DNA of 64,000 bases, from the NCBI GenBank assembly GCA_934364795.1, contig CAKRMK010000004.1, forward strand, positions 1 through 64,000, written 5' to 3'. The DNA comes from an uncultured Blautia sp. Its GTDB lineage: Bacteria > Bacillota > Clostridia > Lachnospirales > Lachnospiraceae. The number at the start of each line of letters is the position of its first letter. Position 1 is the first letter of the stretch. Below the pieces are notes generated by a model that was not told the origin of the DNA, did not search any database, and saw only the letters and a program-made list of their open reading frames with translations. The translations under genes were made by a program, and so were the position numbers. Of this stretch, positions 1 to 8,876 are shown piece by piece.

Positions 1-32
1 TTGCAGAAATAAGTGTTTCGTGAGCAGAAATA

Positions 33-896
33 CTAAATAGACCGAAAGCCTTTTCCAATGATCTCACTGCTGTTTACGATGGTTATAAATGAATGAGGAT
101 CAATCTGTCTTAAATGGATACGAAGACGGTTTGTCTCACTTCTGGTTAAAACAGTCATCAGTACCTTCTGTTCTGTCTTTGTATAAATACCAAAAGCCTT
201 CTGCTCTGTTGCAGAGCGGTGAAGATCATTGATAATGAATTCTTCTACCTGATCCGGATATCTGCTGATTACAGTACATACTTTTCTAAGGTTCAGGCTT
301 TCAATTGCGCTGTCAACGACGGTACATTTCAGGATCATACCAAGAATACAGTAAAGGCCTGTCTGTGCGCCGTAAAGATAGGCTGCAATTAATACAATTC
401 CAAGGTCACTTACAAGAAGTGCTCTGCCGATTTCCAGGCTGGTATATTTGTGTAAAATCATTGCCACAATGTCTGTACCACCTGTAGAGGCACCTACATT
501 AAATACCATGGCAGCGCCTACCGCCGGAAGGATTACGGCGAAACAAAGCTCCAGAAAAACATCATTTGTCAGAGGGGAACTTAAGGGCCAGATCACCTCA
601 CAGATGCTTACGTAAAAGGACAGGGCGAAGGAAGAAAAAATGGTCCAGCCCATTGATTTTATTCCCAGGAAAAAAAAGCCAAGTACTACAAGGGCAGCGT
701 TGACGATCCACATAAATACGCCTACATTCCATTTGGGAAATAAAGTTGACAAGATAATGGAAAGACCTGATGTTCCGCCAAATGCAAAGTGATTGGGAGT
801 TTTAAAAATGGAAATTCCTACTGCTGTAAAAATCAGTCCCAGATTTAAAACAATGAAAAAAATCAGGTTATCTTTTGTGAAAATTTTCTTTTTCAT
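33..896 (-). CDS. YitT family membrane protein (DUF161/DUF2179)
   Basis: Integral membrane protein of the YitT family; the transported substrate is unknown. The N-terminal two thirds hold about five or six hydrophobic segments with the glycine-rich stretch VGASTGGTDIVAMIL. The soluble C-terminal part (DUF2179-like) ends in HSFITIVNSSEIIGKGF. The reading frame runs on upstream to 944, but the ATG at 896 has an AGGAGAAG ribosome site about nine bases ahead of it and gives the usual N-terminus MKKKIFTKD, so I place the start there. The gene has its own promoter at 950-978 and sits downstream of the fucosidase operon behind a large hairpin, so it is probably not part of that operon. The family call is firm; the role is unknown. 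Confidence 0.88.
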   Translation of the reverse strand: MKKKIFTKDNLIFFIVLNLGLIFTAVGISIFKTPNHFAFGGTSGLSIILSTLFPKWNVGVFMWIVNAALVVLGFFFLGIKSMGWTIFSSFALSFYVSICEVIWPLSSPLTNDVFLELCFAVILPAVGAAMVFNVGASTGGTDIVAMILHKYTSLEIGRALLVSDLGIVLIAAYLYGAQTGLYCILGMILKCTVVDSAIESLNLRKVCTVISRYPDQVEEFIINDLHRSATEQKAFGIYTKTEQKVLMTVLTRSETNRLRIHLRQIDPHSFITIVNSSEIIGKGFRSI

Positions 897-949
897 TGGT
901 GTTTCTTCTCCTTTTTGGTTAGGCTCTAAAACCTGTTTGAACAAGCTTT

Positions 950-978
950 AGTATAACGTAAAACGCAGTCTGTGTAAA
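950..978 (-). promoter_or_regulatory. Sigma-A promoter for the YitT gene
   Basis: On the minus strand, TTTACA (978-973) and TATACT (955-950) are separated by exactly 17 bases, about 55 bases upstream of the chosen start at 896. Five of six bases match consensus in each box. The spacer lies inside the hairpin arm that ends the preceding fucosidase operon. Confidence 0.65.
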
Positions 979-1007
979 GCATGGTGTTCGCTTTATCAGA
1001 CTGCGTT
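962..1007 (-). terminator. Long inverted repeat after the GH29 gene
   Basis: The outer arms AACGCAGTCTG (962-972) and CAGACTGCGTT (997-1007) are perfectly complementary over 11 bases. The stem continues inward with GTAAAGC against GCTTTAT. It lies 37 bases past the fucosidase stop codon and probably ends the fucoside operon, although the T-run after it is weak. Confidence 0.6.
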
Positions 1008-1043
1008 ATTACAATTTAAACTCAATATTATGAGAAACAGTTT

Positions 1044-2471
1044 TTAAACCTGTTCATAAATTCCAACAAAAGAAAGGAAAGGAAGAACTCTGAAATCTGT
1101 CAGCTTGATTTTTATCTTTGAGGTTTGTAATCCCAAAAGAGGAACGATTTTCTGATAGCCCACTACAGTTCCGCTATATACAGGAATCCATTTTTTTGTC
1201 TGGCTGTCTGCGGCGAAAATCTGGAATGCTTCTATTCGCTGACTGTGCTGGATGGCTTCTTTTAATACCAGATATCCAAGTGTACAGGAATCCTCCAGTT
1301 CAAAAACAAGTTCTACAGGAGAAGAACCTTCTACAGGCTGATACCAGGTATCTAAGGTATCTGTAAGAATATTTTCCACAGGGCAGGAAGGATCCTCAGA
1401 TGAGGCGAGGATCCTGGCATTTTCTGCCAGATTTCTGGAAAAGCTGCTTCTCTTCCACCTTCCAAATTCTTCCAGTCGTTTTACATCATTTTCGTGAAGA
1501 AGTCCGTTTGGCATAGGAGGGATATTTAAAAGAAAAGTAGCATTTCCGCCTACAGAGCCACAGTAAATATGAATCAGCTCTTTAAGGCTTTTTACCTGTG
1601 TATCTTCTTCCGGATGATAAAACCATCCCGGACGGATAGAAGTATTTACCTCTGCCGGATACCAGATCAGATTTTCTTCTCCCTCAAGAGCTTTACGGCT
1701 TCCCAGATCCTCCATGTCACTTGTGATTTTTCGCTGACGGAATTCTTCGTCATCTGTCTGCTGGCTTTTTTCCTGTATGCTTTCTGCAAGCGCTGTGCGG
1801 GCTGGTACTACGCTCCACTCTGATTTCCGCACATCTCCGGCTTCATTTCCACACCACCTGATATCAGGGCCGCAGACGCAGATACAGGCATCCGGCTGAT
1901 ATTTTCTTACACAGGCATAATAACGCTGCCAGTCATAAATCTGTTTTTTTCCGTTGGGACCCTCCCCGCATGCTCCATCCAGCCATACACTGAAAATATT
2001 TCCATAACCGGTAAGAAGCTCGGTAAGCTGCGCCAGATAATAATCATCGTATTCTATTCCAGCTCCGTAACAGGACTGGTTCCGGTCCCAGGGAGAAAGG
2101 TAAATTCCAAATTTCAGTCCATATTTGCCACATGCATCTGAAACCTCACGTACCACATCCCCTTTCCCGTTTTTCCAGGGACTGTTTAAAACACTATGTG
2201 CAGTATATCTGGTAGGCCACAGGCAGAAACCGTCATGATGCTTACAGGTAAGAATTATCCCCTTCATGCCTGCGCTTTTTGCGGCAAGAACCCATTGTTC
2301 TGCATTTAATTCAGCCGGATTGAATAATTGGGGATCTTCCGTTCCATCGCCCCACTCCCGGTTTGTATAAGTATTCATTCCAAAATGGAAAAAAGCATAA
2401 AATTCTGTTTCCTGATAAGCAAGCTGTCTGCTGTCTGGTACAATTTGTACTAATTCCTGATCTGTCGGCAT
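1044..2471 (-). CDS. GH29 alpha-L-fucosidase, cytoplasmic
   Basis: Predicted to remove alpha-linked L-fucose from oligosaccharides with retention of configuration. The GH29 barrel fills about residues 15-345, with FYAFFHFGMNTY near the start, the KHHDGF motif at 77-82 and VWLDGA at 162-167. By family precedent Asp165 in that last motif is the nucleophile. The last 120 residues look like an F5/8-type (discoidin) beta-sandwich, as in many GH29 enzymes. No signal peptide is present, so it should act inside the cell on imported sugar. A GGAG ribosome site precedes the ATG. It is the last gene of the binding-protein/permease operon, 11 bases after the second permease. Linkage preference cannot be read from the sequence. 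Confidence 0.9.
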   Translation of the reverse strand: MPTDQELVQIVPDSRQLAYQETEFYAFFHFGMNTYTNREWGDGTEDPQLFNPAELNAEQWVLAAKSAGMKGIILTCKHHDGFCLWPTRYTAHSVLNSPWKNGKGDVVREVSDACGKYGLKFGIYLSPWDRNQSCYGAGIEYDDYYLAQLTELLTGYGNIFSVWLDGACGEGPNGKKQIYDWQRYYACVRKYQPDACICVCGPDIRWCGNEAGDVRKSEWSVVPARTALAESIQEKSQQTDDEEFRQRKITSDMEDLGSRKALEGEENLIWYPAEVNTSIRPGWFYHPEEDTQVKSLKELIHIYCGSVGGNATFLLNIPPMPNGLLHENDVKRLEEFGRWKRSSFSRNLAENARILASSEDPSCPVENILTDTLDTWYQPVEGSSPVELVFELEDSCTLGYLVLKEAIQHSQRIEAFQIFAADSQTKKWIPVYSGTVVGYQKIVPLLGLQTSKIKIKLTDFRVLPFLSFVGIYEQV

Positions 2472-2482
2472 ATTATTTCTCC

Positions 2483-3310
2483 TTATCCTTTTAATCCACC
2501 GGCACCAATTCCCTGAAGCAGGTATCTTTGCCCGATCAGATAGATGATAACGGTAGGAACCATAACAATCACAAGACCGGCAAAAAGTGCTCCCCAGTCA
2601 GTAGCATATTTTTGTACTTCAAACAGGTTTGCCATTCCAATGGGAAGTGTTTTTTTTGCATCATCAGTGAGAAGAACCAGTGCCAGAGGATATTCATTCC
2701 AGAAGCCCATGGCACTTAACATGGTAATGGTTGCAATTCCAGGCTTTGCAAGGGGAACCATAACCTTTAGCAAAAGCTGGATATTTGTGGCACCGTCAAT
2801 TCTTGCAGATTCCTCATAATCCCTTGGGACTGCAGACATAAATCCCTGAAGGGTAAAGATACAGAAGGGAAACTGCATAACAGCATATACAAGGCAAAGC
2901 ACCGGCAGATTATTCAGTCCGTTTACAGCCTGTAATTCCAGAAACAAAGGAATCATAATATAAGTTGCCTGAAGGAAAATACATGCCATATAAATAGTGG
3001 AAATCAGTTTACTTCCCACAAAACGATATCTTGCCAGCACATAGGAAATAGGAATGACAAATAAAAGAAGCAATGCTGTTGACAGTAAGGTTACAAATAT
3101 GGAATTTCCAAAATAAGCGGCAATATTTGCCTTTTGCCATGCTGAAACAAAATTGTCAAAATTCAGGGCTGCAGGCAGCGCATAGGGATCTGTTAAATAT
3201 TCTGCATTTGTTTTAAAGGCAGACATCAGATTCCAGAAAAGCGGATAAAGAAATATAATCGTAAACAGAATCATCAGGATTCTGATACACCATGTTTTTA
3301 CAGTTTTCAT
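2483..3310 (-). CDS. Sugar ABC transporter permease, MalG type
   Basis: Inner-membrane subunit of a CUT1-type carbohydrate importer. It has six predicted membrane helices and the EAA loop around residues 166-191 (EESARIDGA followed by the conserved PLAKPG), which contacts the ATPase. A GGAGGG ribosome site lies just before the ATG. It lies between the MalF-type permease and the GH29 gene. No ATPase gene is present in this locus, so a shared MsmK/UgpC-type ATPase encoded elsewhere probably powers it, as is common in Firmicutes. The substrate is inferred to be a fucosylated oligosaccharide from the flanking fucosidases. Confidence 0.9.
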   Translation of the reverse strand: MKTVKTWCIRILMILFTIIFLYPLFWNLMSAFKTNAEYLTDPYALPAALNFDNFVSAWQKANIAAYFGNSIFVTLLSTALLLLFVIPISYVLARYRFVGSKLISTIYMACIFLQATYIMIPLFLELQAVNGLNNLPVLCLVYAVMQFPFCIFTLQGFMSAVPRDYEESARIDGATNIQLLLKVMVPLAKPGIATITMLSAMGFWNEYPLALVLLTDDAKKTLPIGMANLFEVQKYATDWGALFAGLVIVMVPTVIIYLIGQRYLLQGIGAGGLKG

Positions 3311-3320
3311 CAGTTCCCTC

Positions 3321-4202
3321 CTATTCTTTTTCCGATGACAGTTTCCGTGAGATCATTGCAAGTACTACAGCAAGCACAAGTGTAAACATGGCAATTGCCA
3401 TAGCGTATCCAAAATTGGCATTTCGCATACCCTGGGTGTACATATACTGAAGAAGGACACTGGATGCACCGTTTGGTCCTCCGCCAGTCATAACATTGGA
3501 AAGGGTAAAGCTAAGGTTAATAGTTCCGGATAAGGACAGAATATAGGTTGTGCCAATGGAACGGCGAAGAAGCGGAATTGTAATTTTGAAAAATTTCTGT
3601 GTTCCGGTAGCACCGTCAATAGAGGCTGCTTCATAAACCTCCTGGGAAATACCGTCAATGGAAGCAACATGCATAACCATATAATATCCTACTGCCTGCC
3701 ACACCAGTGCGGCACCGATACACCACAAAGCTGTTTTGCCCTCTCCCAGCCAGGCGTGTTTCCATGCAGAAAGGTTGAACAGATCAAGGAGATGATTAAG
3801 GATTCCTCTTGTAGGGTTAAATACAAAGGACCATACAATACCAACAACGGTCATGGAAACAATACTTGGGAAAAAGAATACCGTACGGTAAAAGGATTTT
3901 TCCCGCAGCTGTCCCTGTGTCAGGATAAATGCAAATACCAGGCTCAAAAAAATAGTAACAGCCGGAATAACCAGCATTAATTTAAAGGTATTAAAAAGTG
4001 CCTGCAGGAAATCTTTATCCTTAAACATGTAAATATAGTTATCAAAAAATACGAATTTACTGTTAAAACCAACGCTTAATGCAGTTGAACTGGTAAAAGA
4101 GAGATAAACCGCATTCAACATGGGTGCAATCATGAAAATGATGGTGAGGATAAGAGCTGGAAGTGTACATAAGGCTATAAATAATTTTGGTTTTTTTACC
4201 AC
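3321..4202 (-). CDS. Sugar ABC transporter permease, MalF type
   Basis: Partner permease of the CUT1 importer, with six predicted membrane helices and an EAA loop (YEAASIDGA, later PLLRRS). The frame extends to a GTG at 4211, but that codon directly abuts the AGAGG ribosome site. The GTG at 4202 (MVKKPKLF) is better spaced and is my choice. It lies ten bases before the MalG-type gene and is separated from the binding-protein gene by a hairpin at 4240-4271, which probably lowers permease expression relative to the binding protein. Function is firm; the substrate is inferred from context. Confidence 0.88.
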   Translation of the reverse strand: MVKKPKLFIALCTLPALILTIIFMIAPMLNAVYLSFTSSTALSVGFNSKFVFFDNYIYMFKDKDFLQALFNTFKLMLVIPAVTIFLSLVFAFILTQGQLREKSFYRTVFFFPSIVSMTVVGIVWSFVFNPTRGILNHLLDLFNLSAWKHAWLGEGKTALWCIGAALVWQAVGYYMVMHVASIDGISQEVYEAASIDGATGTQKFFKITIPLLRRSIGTTYILSLSGTINLSFTLSNVMTGGGPNGASSVLLQYMYTQGMRNANFGYAMAIAMFTLVLAVVLAMISRKLSSEKE

Positions 4203-4239
4203 AGTAGTCACCTCTTTTTATACGGGTTTTAGAGTTAAG

Positions 4240-4271
4240 AAAAGCTGCCGCATGCGTTCTGTGGCAGCCTT
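4240..4271 (-). terminator. Intra-operon attenuator hairpin after the binding-protein gene
   Basis: Minus-strand arms AAAGGCTGCC and GGCAGCTTTT pair over ten positions (one G-T pair) and are followed by TTTTCTT. The hairpin sits between the binding-protein stop and the first permease. In sugar ABC operons such hairpins give partial termination or protect the upstream message, so the binding protein is made in excess. Confidence 0.65.
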
Positions 4272-4289
4272 TCTCTTTTTTGTTATTGT

Positions 4290-5636
4290 TTATTTGGCAG
4301 CTTCCATGTCAGCACGAACCTGTGCAAAAGCATCTTCTACGTTCTGTGCCCATTCTTCTACTGTCATTTCATCATTCATAACAGAAGTGATCGGGTTGAA
4401 GATCTCATCTTTCGGATTGATCTTGCAGTCAGCAGGAACTGCGGAGAAGCTCATGATCAGGGAGGATGCGTTTGCTTCTTCATAAATTCCATACATGTTG
4501 TAGATAGCTGTAGAAAGTTTGTCTTTTGCTACTTCACGTGCACTCTTGGTTGCATACAGAGCACCGGAAGCTTCTGCGAAAGCAGATACAGATTCATCGC
4601 TGTACAGGAAACGGAGGAATTCTTTTGCAAGCTCCGGATTTTTTGCAGCAGCAGGAATAGAGAACTGCTCGCAGCTGTCAAATACATAATGTACATCGTC
4701 TGCATTCTCTGTAGGAATCGGAGCCATTGCAAACTCGAAGCCCTCTTCTCTTGGAGCATCCTGCATCTCATTTTCCATCCAGGTTCCATTTGTGATAAAT
4801 GCAGCTTTTCCAAGCATCATTTCTGTCTGAGATTCTGTATGGTTCATACCTACAGTTCCCTCAAGAAGATATCCTTTTTCTGCAATTTCTTTAATGTGGG
4901 TAAGAGCCTTTAATACACCTTCGTTGTTAAAGGAGCCTTCTTCATAATTTGCAATCTTGGTAAGGGCTTCTTCGCCACATTCATTTGCGATTGCCGGCCA
5001 GAGCATTTCTTCCATATATCCCGGATAAATTCCCTGATAGGTGAAAAGTGCACGTCCGTCAATATCCTTCAAGGTATCGCCCAGAGCAAAGAAGTCATCC
5101 CATGTTTTTGGAACTTCCAGATTGTTTTCATCAAAGAAGGTCTTGTTATAAATAAGACCCTGTGGTCCGCTGTTAAATGGTGCAAGATAAATTTCATCAT
5201 CTCCGTATGGTGCACATTTGGTACTGGAAAGAATACCATCTGTAATGTCATCACGAAGTGTTCCGGTTCCTGCATAGTTTTCTCCATCAAAAACATCATC
5301 CAGGTTCAGAAGTGCATGTTCCTTGATCAGGGAAAGGATAACACCGTCCTCACCTCCATCATTCAGGCAAATGAAATCAGGTGCGTTTCCGGCTACGATC
5401 TGTGGACGGATAATATCACCGATAGTAGGGCTGATAGTCATGTTTACCTTTACACCCTCATGGGACTGTTCGAAAAGCTCTACCATCTGGTTCCAGTAAG
5501 CATCTCCGTATCCTCCCTGAAAAATGGCAATGTTCAGTTCCTGCTCTCCTTCTTCTGCAAATGCACTAAGCGGGGAAAGTACGGTAGCTGCGCTCATGGC
5601 AAGGATCATAGCAGATGCTGCAAATCTTTTTTTCAT
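4290..5636 (-). CDS. Extracellular sugar-binding protein (family 1), no lipobox
   Basis: Captures the substrate for the CUT1 importer encoded downstream. It has a clear signal peptide (MKKRFAAS, then a hydrophobic core ending ...SAFA before EEGEQ) and a two-lobe family 1 binding-protein fold, with NIAIFQGGYGDAYW at the mature N-terminus and FITNGTWM in the middle. Unlike most Gram-positive binding proteins it has no cysteine in the signal region, so it is either secreted after signal peptidase I cleavage or held by an uncleaved signal. The start is firm because GGAGG precedes the ATG at 5636. It heads the operon and diverges from the YesM-type kinase gene. Substrate inferred: fucosylated oligosaccharide. 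Confidence 0.9.
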   Translation of the reverse strand: MKKRFAASAMILAMSAATVLSPLSAFAEEGEQELNIAIFQGGYGDAYWNQMVELFEQSHEGVKVNMTISPTIGDIIRPQIVAGNAPDFICLNDGGEDGVILSLIKEHALLNLDDVFDGENYAGTGTLRDDITDGILSSTKCAPYGDDEIYLAPFNSGPQGLIYNKTFFDENNLEVPKTWDDFFALGDTLKDIDGRALFTYQGIYPGYMEEMLWPAIANECGEEALTKIANYEEGSFNNEGVLKALTHIKEIAEKGYLLEGTVGMNHTESQTEMMLGKAAFITNGTWMENEMQDAPREEGFEFAMAPIPTENADDVHYVFDSCEQFSIPAAAKNPELAKEFLRFLYSDESVSAFAEASGALYATKSAREVAKDKLSTAIYNMYGIYEEANASSLIMSFSAVPADCKINPKDEIFNPITSVMNDEMTVEEWAQNVEDAFAQVRADMEAAK

Positions 5637-5688
5637 ATGTTGTTTCCTCCTTCTTGTTGGCTTTTTATTACGTTTGCCTTATGCTGTT

Positions 5689-5717
5689 ATTATATGGCAA
5701 AATGTATTTGTGGTAAA
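5689..5717 (-). promoter_or_regulatory. Promoter of the fucoside importer operon
   Basis: The minus strand carries TTTACC (5717-5712), 17 bases, then a perfect TATAAT (5694-5689), about 53 bases upstream of the binding-protein start. The weak -35 box fits activation by the neighbouring AraC-type regulator, but no operator could be defined. The 5637-5895 gap between the two divergent operons should hold its binding site. On the plus strand a TATAAT at 5855-5860 probably serves the kinase gene. Confidence 0.6.
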
Positions 5718-5895
5718 TCGACAAAATAACCCTGCTTATGGAACATTTTCCTATAAAAAATGCCATACGCATGTAGGATATGGACTTTCTTGCGTCATAT
5801 ATGTACGATTTTTTTATCTTTGGGTTTTAAATGGATTATTCTGACTTTTTCTTGTATAATGAAAATACCCCAGAAAAAAGAAAGGCAGTTATTTC

Positions 5896-7662
5896 ATGAA
5901 GAAAAAAAACCGTTATCAGGGATTTCGCAAATTCAGTATCAAAACCCGGCTTGTGATTGCCCTTTTACTGATTTCCATTATACCTTTAGCAGGAATCAGC
6001 TGCTATTCTTTTCATATATTTTCCGTTGCTCTAAGGGAAAAACTTTCGGCATCTATTTCCCAGACATTATCCATGATCAATCTGAATATGGTAAGTGAAA
6101 TTGAGAAATATCAGTATCTGTGCGGATCTGTGTGCATCAGTGAGGAGATCAAGGAAGGCCTTCTGAAAAAGGATATGACAGATATGGAAAAAAACAAGGC
6201 CATGAACCAGATCCAGAGTATGATAAGAAGTAAGATCATTTATCCTGCACAGGCGAAGAACATTACAGTTTATGATACAGAAGGAAATATTTTTTATGAT
6301 CTTGGATATGATGGATTTTATCAGGAGGATGTAGAAAGGATCCTGTCCCGTCTGGAAGAAGAAAACCAGGATGTATGGACATATGTACATACCTATCGTG
6401 ACAGAGATATTCTGGTTCTTGGCAGAAGGATTTATGAGCAGTACAACAAAAGCCGTGTAATCGGCTACACTCTCATTTCCATTGATGAGAAAATTTTTTC
6501 AAAAACAGTGCTGGAGCCGGTGGGCCTTTCTGATTCTTCTAATATTATGTATCTGAATCTGGATGGGACTATCCTCTCTTCCTGGGACAGAAGTGTGACG
6601 ATGGGCAAAAAGGCTGATACAAAGCTTCTGAAAAATATACAGGCAAGACTTCCACGAAAAACCGATTCTTTCAGTATCCAAAAAGACGGGGAAGAGCAGC
6701 TGGTTACGTATATATTCAATAAAAACCTGAATCAGCTGTTTGTATATATGATGCCCTATCATTACATTAATTCTGAAGTTTATGCCATGCTGAAACGGAT
6801 TCTTATTGTTGCAGTTTTTCTGGTGCTGCTGTGTGTGGGAATTGTTGCCATGGTATATTCCGGAATCATGACTCCCATAAAAAGTATGCTGGATTTCTGC
6901 AAGGATCTGTCAGGGGGCAATCTGTCAGCCAGGATTCAGGATACACATAAAGACGAGCTTTCAGATCTTTCCGGAAGCATGAATCATATGGCCGATACCA
7001 TTGAAGGTCTGATTCAGCAGCAAAAAGAGCAGGAAAAGAAAAAAAGGGAGCTGGAACTTCAGATGCTCCAATATCAGTTAAATCCTCATTTTCTTTTTAA
7101 TACATTAAACAGCCTGCGATTTGTAGCTGCCATGCATAAAGACCAGATTGTAAGTGACGGAATCCAGGCACTTAGCAGTCTTTTACAAAACACCCTCACT
7201 AATAAGAATGAATATATTACCATTGGGGAGGAACTGGAAAATCTGGAAAATTATTTTTCTATTTTGCGGATCCGATATGCAGGAAGTTTTGAATATTCTT
7301 TTCATGTGGAAGATGAAGAACTGCTCTCCTGTCTGGTGCCTAAACTGATTCTGCAGCCGCTTGCAGAAAATTCAGTAATGCATGGTTCTTCTGATGACGG
7401 AACAGTAATGGAAATAGAAATTACCTGCTGGGAAGAAGAAAATCATATTATCCTGGAACTGTCTGATGATGGGAAAGGATTTAAAGTAACAGAGGAAGCT
7501 CTTAAGCCCCATGCAAACCGGAAAAAGATCGGGGTTTCAAATGTAAATGACAGGATCCAGCTTAATTTTGGCAGGGAATATGGCCTGAAAATAAAAAGCA
7601 ATCCTGGCGAAGGAACAGTCTGTACCCTAACTTTACCCATTCTTACCGTAGAGAATATCTGA
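5896..7662 (+). CDS. YesM-type sensor histidine kinase
   Basis: Membrane sensor of a two-component system for carbohydrate sensing. Residues 18-42 form the first membrane helix, about 43-298 an extracellular sensor region, 301-323 the second helix and 324-375 a HAMP linker. The His_kinase family domain follows, with QLNPHFLFNTLN holding the predicted phospho-acceptor His398. The HATPase has its N box at LQPLAENSVMHG (Asn492) and G1 at DDGKGF. This is the LytS/YesM class, whose members usually detect sugars with or through binding proteins. The response-regulator gene follows within a few bases and the binding-protein gene diverges upstream, so the likely signal is a fucosylated glycan. Confidence 0.92.
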   Translation: MKKKNRYQGFRKFSIKTRLVIALLLISIIPLAGISCYSFHIFSVALREKLSASISQTLSMINLNMVSEIEKYQYLCGSVCISEEIKEGLLKKDMTDMEKNKAMNQIQSMIRSKIIYPAQAKNITVYDTEGNIFYDLGYDGFYQEDVERILSRLEEENQDVWTYVHTYRDRDILVLGRRIYEQYNKSRVIGYTLISIDEKIFSKTVLEPVGLSDSSNIMYLNLDGTILSSWDRSVTMGKKADTKLLKNIQARLPRKTDSFSIQKDGEEQLVTYIFNKNLNQLFVYMMPYHYINSEVYAMLKRILIVAVFLVLLCVGIVAMVYSGIMTPIKSMLDFCKDLSGGNLSARIQDTHKDELSDLSGSMNHMADTIEGLIQQQKEQEKKKRELELQMLQYQLNPHFLFNTLNSLRFVAAMHKDQIVSDGIQALSSLLQNTLTNKNEYITIGEELENLENYFSILRIRYAGSFEYSFHVEDEELLSCLVPKLILQPLAENSVMHGSSDDGTVMEIEITCWEEENHIILELSDDGKGFKVTEEALKPHANRKKIGVSNVNDRIQLNFGREYGLKIKSNPGEGTVCTLTLPILTVENI

Positions 7663-7673
7663 AAGGATTGAAC

Positions 7674-8852
7674 ATGTACAACATACTGATTATAGATGAT
7701 GAACCTATTGTTAAAATAGCACTGCGCTCCATTCTTCCCTGGGAGGAGTATGGTTTTTCTATTTGCGGAACGGCATCAAATGGCATAGAAGCCCTGTCTC
7801 TTATTGAAAAACACCGTCCAGCCATTATTATTACAGATCTGAAAATGCCGGAAATGGATGGTCTGGAGCTGATCCGTACTTTAAAGGAAAAAGAATATCC
7901 CGGTGAAATTCTGGTTCTCAGCAATTATGAGGATTTCGAATCTGTACGAAGTGCACTTCTTCTTGGTGCAGCAGATTATCTGCTGAAAATAAAAATACAG
8001 CCGGATACGCTTCTTGCATGCTTGAATAAAACAGTAGAAAAACTTCAGGAAAAAAATCACATTTCCAGTGAAATATCAGAACCAGTTCCCGCTGTAAAAA
8101 AAGAGGAGCTGCTTCTCTCCTTTTTTCAGGGAACACAGCCCCTGGATGATTTTTTGAAAGAACATAAAGACCTGAAGCTTCTGGATATGAAACATTCCTG
8201 TGCAGTCTGCTATGTGACTTTTGAGAAATATCTGACTAACGATGCTTTTTCCGTATCCTCCAATCTTTTGCGGGATATGATTCTGGATGCTGTTCAGGGA
8301 GTGCTTCAGCCCTACATTCTCATATTGAATGACTACAGTGCCCTGGTGCTTTTTTCCCAGGAAGAATTAAAGGCGGGCAATATCAGAGTCGAACAGCTGG
8401 TGAAAAAACTATACAACCGTTTTACCATGTATCAGTCCTTTGCACCGGATATGCCTTACAAAGAAAGCCTGGATAATTACGAAGATGCCCGGGAAGCATA
8501 TCACAGTTTTATAGCAACAGAGGGACATTATAAAGCAGATGTGTCGAAAACACTGGAATACATAGAAGAAAATTATATGCACAGGCTCACCCTTTCTTCT
8601 ATTTCTTCAAACGTAAACTTAAGCTCCAGTTATCTGTGCCGTGTTTTCAAATCAGAAGTAGGAACCAGCATTACCAGTTACCTGAATAATCTGCGGGTAC
8701 GTAAAGCAGCCACCCTGATAAAAGAAAACAATCTTTCCATGAAAGAAATTTCGGCATTGGTAGGTATTGATGACCAGCTTTATTTCAGCCGTCTGTTTAA
8801 AAAATGTATGGGAATTTCGCCCTCTGAATACGGGAAAAGATTTCATCAATAA
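7674..8852 (+). CDS. YesN-type response regulator with AraC output domain
   Basis: Transcription factor paired with the kinase just upstream. The receiver domain occupies about residues 1-120 (acidic pair Asp8-Asp9, phospho-acceptor Asp55 in ITDLKMP, and the unusual LLKIKI where KP is normal). A variable middle region follows, and the AraC-type double helix-turn-helix is in the last 100 residues (NLSSSYLCRVFKSEVG and ISPSEYGKRF). The frame also offers a TTG at 7668, but that lies one base from the GAAAGG ribosome site; the ATG at 7674 has normal spacing. It probably activates both its own operon and the divergent transport operon. Confidence 0.92.
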   Translation: MYNILIIDDEPIVKIALRSILPWEEYGFSICGTASNGIEALSLIEKHRPAIIITDLKMPEMDGLELIRTLKEKEYPGEILVLSNYEDFESVRSALLLGAADYLLKIKIQPDTLLACLNKTVEKLQEKNHISSEISEPVPAVKKEELLLSFFQGTQPLDDFLKEHKDLKLLDMKHSCAVCYVTFEKYLTNDAFSVSSNLLRDMILDAVQGVLQPYILILNDYSALVLFSQEELKAGNIRVEQLVKKLYNRFTMYQSFAPDMPYKESLDNYEDAREAYHSFIATEGHYKADVSKTLEYIEENYMHRLTLSSISSNVNLSSSYLCRVFKSEVGTSITSYLNNLRVRKAATLIKENNLSMKEISALVGIDDQLYFSRLFKKCMGISPSEYGKRFHQ

Positions 8853-8876
8853 ATTTCACAGGAAGGAAACCAAAAT

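Noticed and set aside
5655..5690. Catabolite-control (cre) site at the fucoside operon promoter
   Set aside because: The best match, GGCAAACGTAATAA, misses several conserved positions, so it is not reported as a site.
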